From an uncultured Aquincola sp. (GTDB lineage Bacteria; Pseudomonadota; Gammaproteobacteria; Burkholderiales; Burkholderiaceae), in NCBI GenBank assembly GCA_937883885.1, contig CAKZXL010000088.1:1-6954 (forward strand): a DNA stretch of 6,954 bases. Reading direction: 5' to 3'. The notes beneath the pieces were generated by a model. It was not told the origin of the DNA and searched no databases. It was given only the letters and a program-made list of their open reading frames with translations. The translations under genes and the position numbers were made by a program. Positions 6,016-6,954 of the stretch are shown piece after piece. The stretch's first letter is position 1; each line of letters begins with the position of its first letter.

Positions 6016-6753
6016 ATGAGCATGTCACGCAGCATCCCCAAGATCCTTCCGAACGAGGACGACCTGGCTCGTCTGCCGGCCTCCGAGCGCATCCGCTACC
6101 GGCTGATCGGCGCCGATTGCCGCTACCACGCCAACGACAACATCTCGGCCCACGTGCGCCCCGGCGAGCTGGAAGAGCTGAAGGCCGAGGTGACGGCCAA
6201 GATGCAGGAAGTGCTGTCGTCGCTGGTGATCGACACCGAAAGCGACCACAACACCAACGAGACCGCGCGCCGCGTGGCCAAGATGTTCATCGACGAGGTG
6301 TTCCGCGGCCGCTATGTGCCGATGCCGGCGGTGACCGAGTTTCCCAACTTCTCGCGCCTGAACGAGCTGATGATCGTGGGCCCGGTGAAGGTGCGCAGCG
6401 CCTGCTCGCACCACCTGTGCCCCATCCTCGGCCGTGTGTGGATCGGCATCCTGCCCAACGAGCATTCCAACCTGATCGGCCTGAGCAAGTACGCCCGCAT
6501 CTGCGAATGGGTGATGAGCCGGCCGCAGATCCAGGAAGAAGCGGTGACCATGCTGGCCGACGAGCTGCAGGACCGCGTCAAGCCCGACGGCCTGGCCATC
6601 GTGATGGAGGCCGACCACTTCTGCATGCACTGGCGCGGCGTCAAGGACGACGAGTCGATGATGACCAATTCGGTGATGCGCGGCGCCTTCCTCAAGGACT
6701 CGACGCTGCGGCGCGAATTCCTGTCGCTGCTGTCGAAGAAGAACGGCCACTGA
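6016..6753 (+). CDS. folE: GTP cyclohydrolase I, variant subfamily with a long N-terminus
   Basis: A 245-aa cytoplasmic enzyme expected to convert GTP to 7,8-dihydroneopterin triphosphate and formate, the first step of folate and pterin synthesis. Core motifs are present. ETARRVAKMFIDEVFRGRY (82-100) matches the N-terminal part of the fold. C130 and H133 in SACSHHLCP, together with C203 in EADHFCMHWRG, match the zinc ligands C110, H113 and C181 of E. coli FolE. H132, H201, Q173/E174, K158 (IGLSK) and R207 match other active-site positions. Where E. coli has Glu111 between Cys and His-His, this protein has S131. About 40 extra residues precede the core compared with short FolE proteins, including the notable HANDNISAHVRPGE. 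The ATG at 6016 is chosen for GGAG six bases upstream; ATG codons at 5983 and 6022 are alternatives. The BLUF gene follows by 22 bp, suggesting an operon. I recall close relatives in Pseudomonas. Whether a standard folE exists elsewhere in this genome is unknown. Confidence 0.92.
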   Translation: MSMSRSIPKILPNEDDLARLPASERIRYRLIGADCRYHANDNISAHVRPGELEELKAEVTAKMQEVLSSLVIDTESDHNTNETARRVAKMFIDEVFRGRYVPMPAVTEFPNFSRLNELMIVGPVKVRSACSHHLCPILGRVWIGILPNEHSNLIGLSKYARICEWVMSRPQIQEEAVTMLADELQDRVKPDGLAIVMEADHFCMHWRGVKDDESMMTNSVMRGAFLKDSTLRREFLSLLSKKNGH

Positions 6754-6775
6754 GCAGCCCACCCGGAGAACACAG

Positions 6776-6954
6776 ATGCTGGTACGACTGCTGTACGCGA
6801 GCCGCGCAAGCGCCTCGATCGACCAGGAAGAGCTGCACACGCTGCTGCGCCACTGCAAGTCGGCCAACCCGCGGCAGGGGGTGACGGGCGTGCTGTGCTT
6901 TTCCTCCGGCATCTTCATGCAGGTGCTGGAAGGCGGCCGCATGGCGGTGAACGC
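6776..6954 (+). CDS. BLUF-domain blue-light photoreceptor, N-terminal part (3' end outside window)
   Basis: The first 59 codons of a BLUF (sensor of blue light using FAD) protein, cut by the window edge. The segment begins LVRLLYAS and continues with a helix, NPRQGVTGVLCFSSGIF and MQVLEGG, the typical beta1-alpha1-beta2-beta3 order of BLUF domains. The FAD-binding and photocycle residues are visible: Y7, N31 and Q49, corresponding to Y21, N45 and Q63 of AppA. The ATG at 6776-6778 has GGAGA seven bases upstream (6765-6769) and lies 22 bp after the folE stop on the same strand, so the two are probably co-transcribed. It cannot be told from here whether this is a stand-alone BLUF protein of about 140 residues or whether an output domain follows. 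Confidence 0.9.
   Translation, partial: MLVRLLYASRASASIDQEELHTLLRHCKSANPRQGVTGVLCFSSGIFMQVLEGGRMAVN

Noticed and set aside
3920..6019. Long open frame on the plus strand (699 codons) opposite DUF4390 and rsmB
   Set aside because: It is antisense to rsmB, whose AdoMet and catalytic cysteine motifs are intact, and has no recognisable domain of its own.
6025..6942. Minus-strand open frame (305 codons) opposite folE and the BLUF gene
   Set aside because: It is a mirror frame of two clearly recognisable genes, with His/Val/Gln-rich low-complexity composition.

Overview
The window is GC-rich chromosomal DNA from a betaproteobacterium, most likely of the order Burkholderiales. The evidence is the very high GC at third codon positions, the gene order rsmB - DUF4390 - ntrY - ntrX, the short NtrX-type regulator, and the family likeness of the tRNAs and proteins. 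The assignment rests on gene content and recall of families; no database search was run.

Layout. Positions 1-495 (+) hold the 3' end of an APC-family amino acid permease. Positions 496-677 are an intergenic stretch with a repeated, hairpin-forming GC-rich element and a 12-bp perfect stem-loop terminator. Positions 678-962 (-) carry tRNA-Leu(CAG) and tRNA-Phe(GAA), with a candidate promoter for each and a terminator-like hairpin between them. Positions 1016-5944 (-) form a compact four-gene operon transcribed rsmB, DUF4390, ntrY, ntrX. The operon runs toward the tRNAs and has no clear terminator before them. A 71-bp divergent gap (5945-6015) separates it from folE (6016-6753, +). A BLUF blue-light photoreceptor gene (6776 to the window edge, +) follows folE by 22 bp.

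How the parts fit together. RsmB is a 16S rRNA m5C methyltransferase. The DUF4390 protein is a small exported protein of unknown function. NtrY is a membrane sensor histidine kinase and NtrX its response regulator, so ribosome maturation and an envelope/nitrogen/redox-type signalling system share one transcription unit. The NtrX here is unusual for the broader family. It has a receiver domain and a Fis-type helix-turn-helix, but the sigma54-activating AAA+ domain is replaced by a Gly/Pro-rich linker of about 50 residues, so it cannot work as a classical enhancer-binding protein.

The most suggestive system is the folE-BLUF pair on the right edge: a variant GTP cyclohydrolase I (Ser in place of the Glu of the usual Cys-Glu-His-His site) apparently co-transcribed with a flavin-based blue-light sensor. 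This points to light-linked pterin or folate metabolism, but that link is an inference from gene context only.
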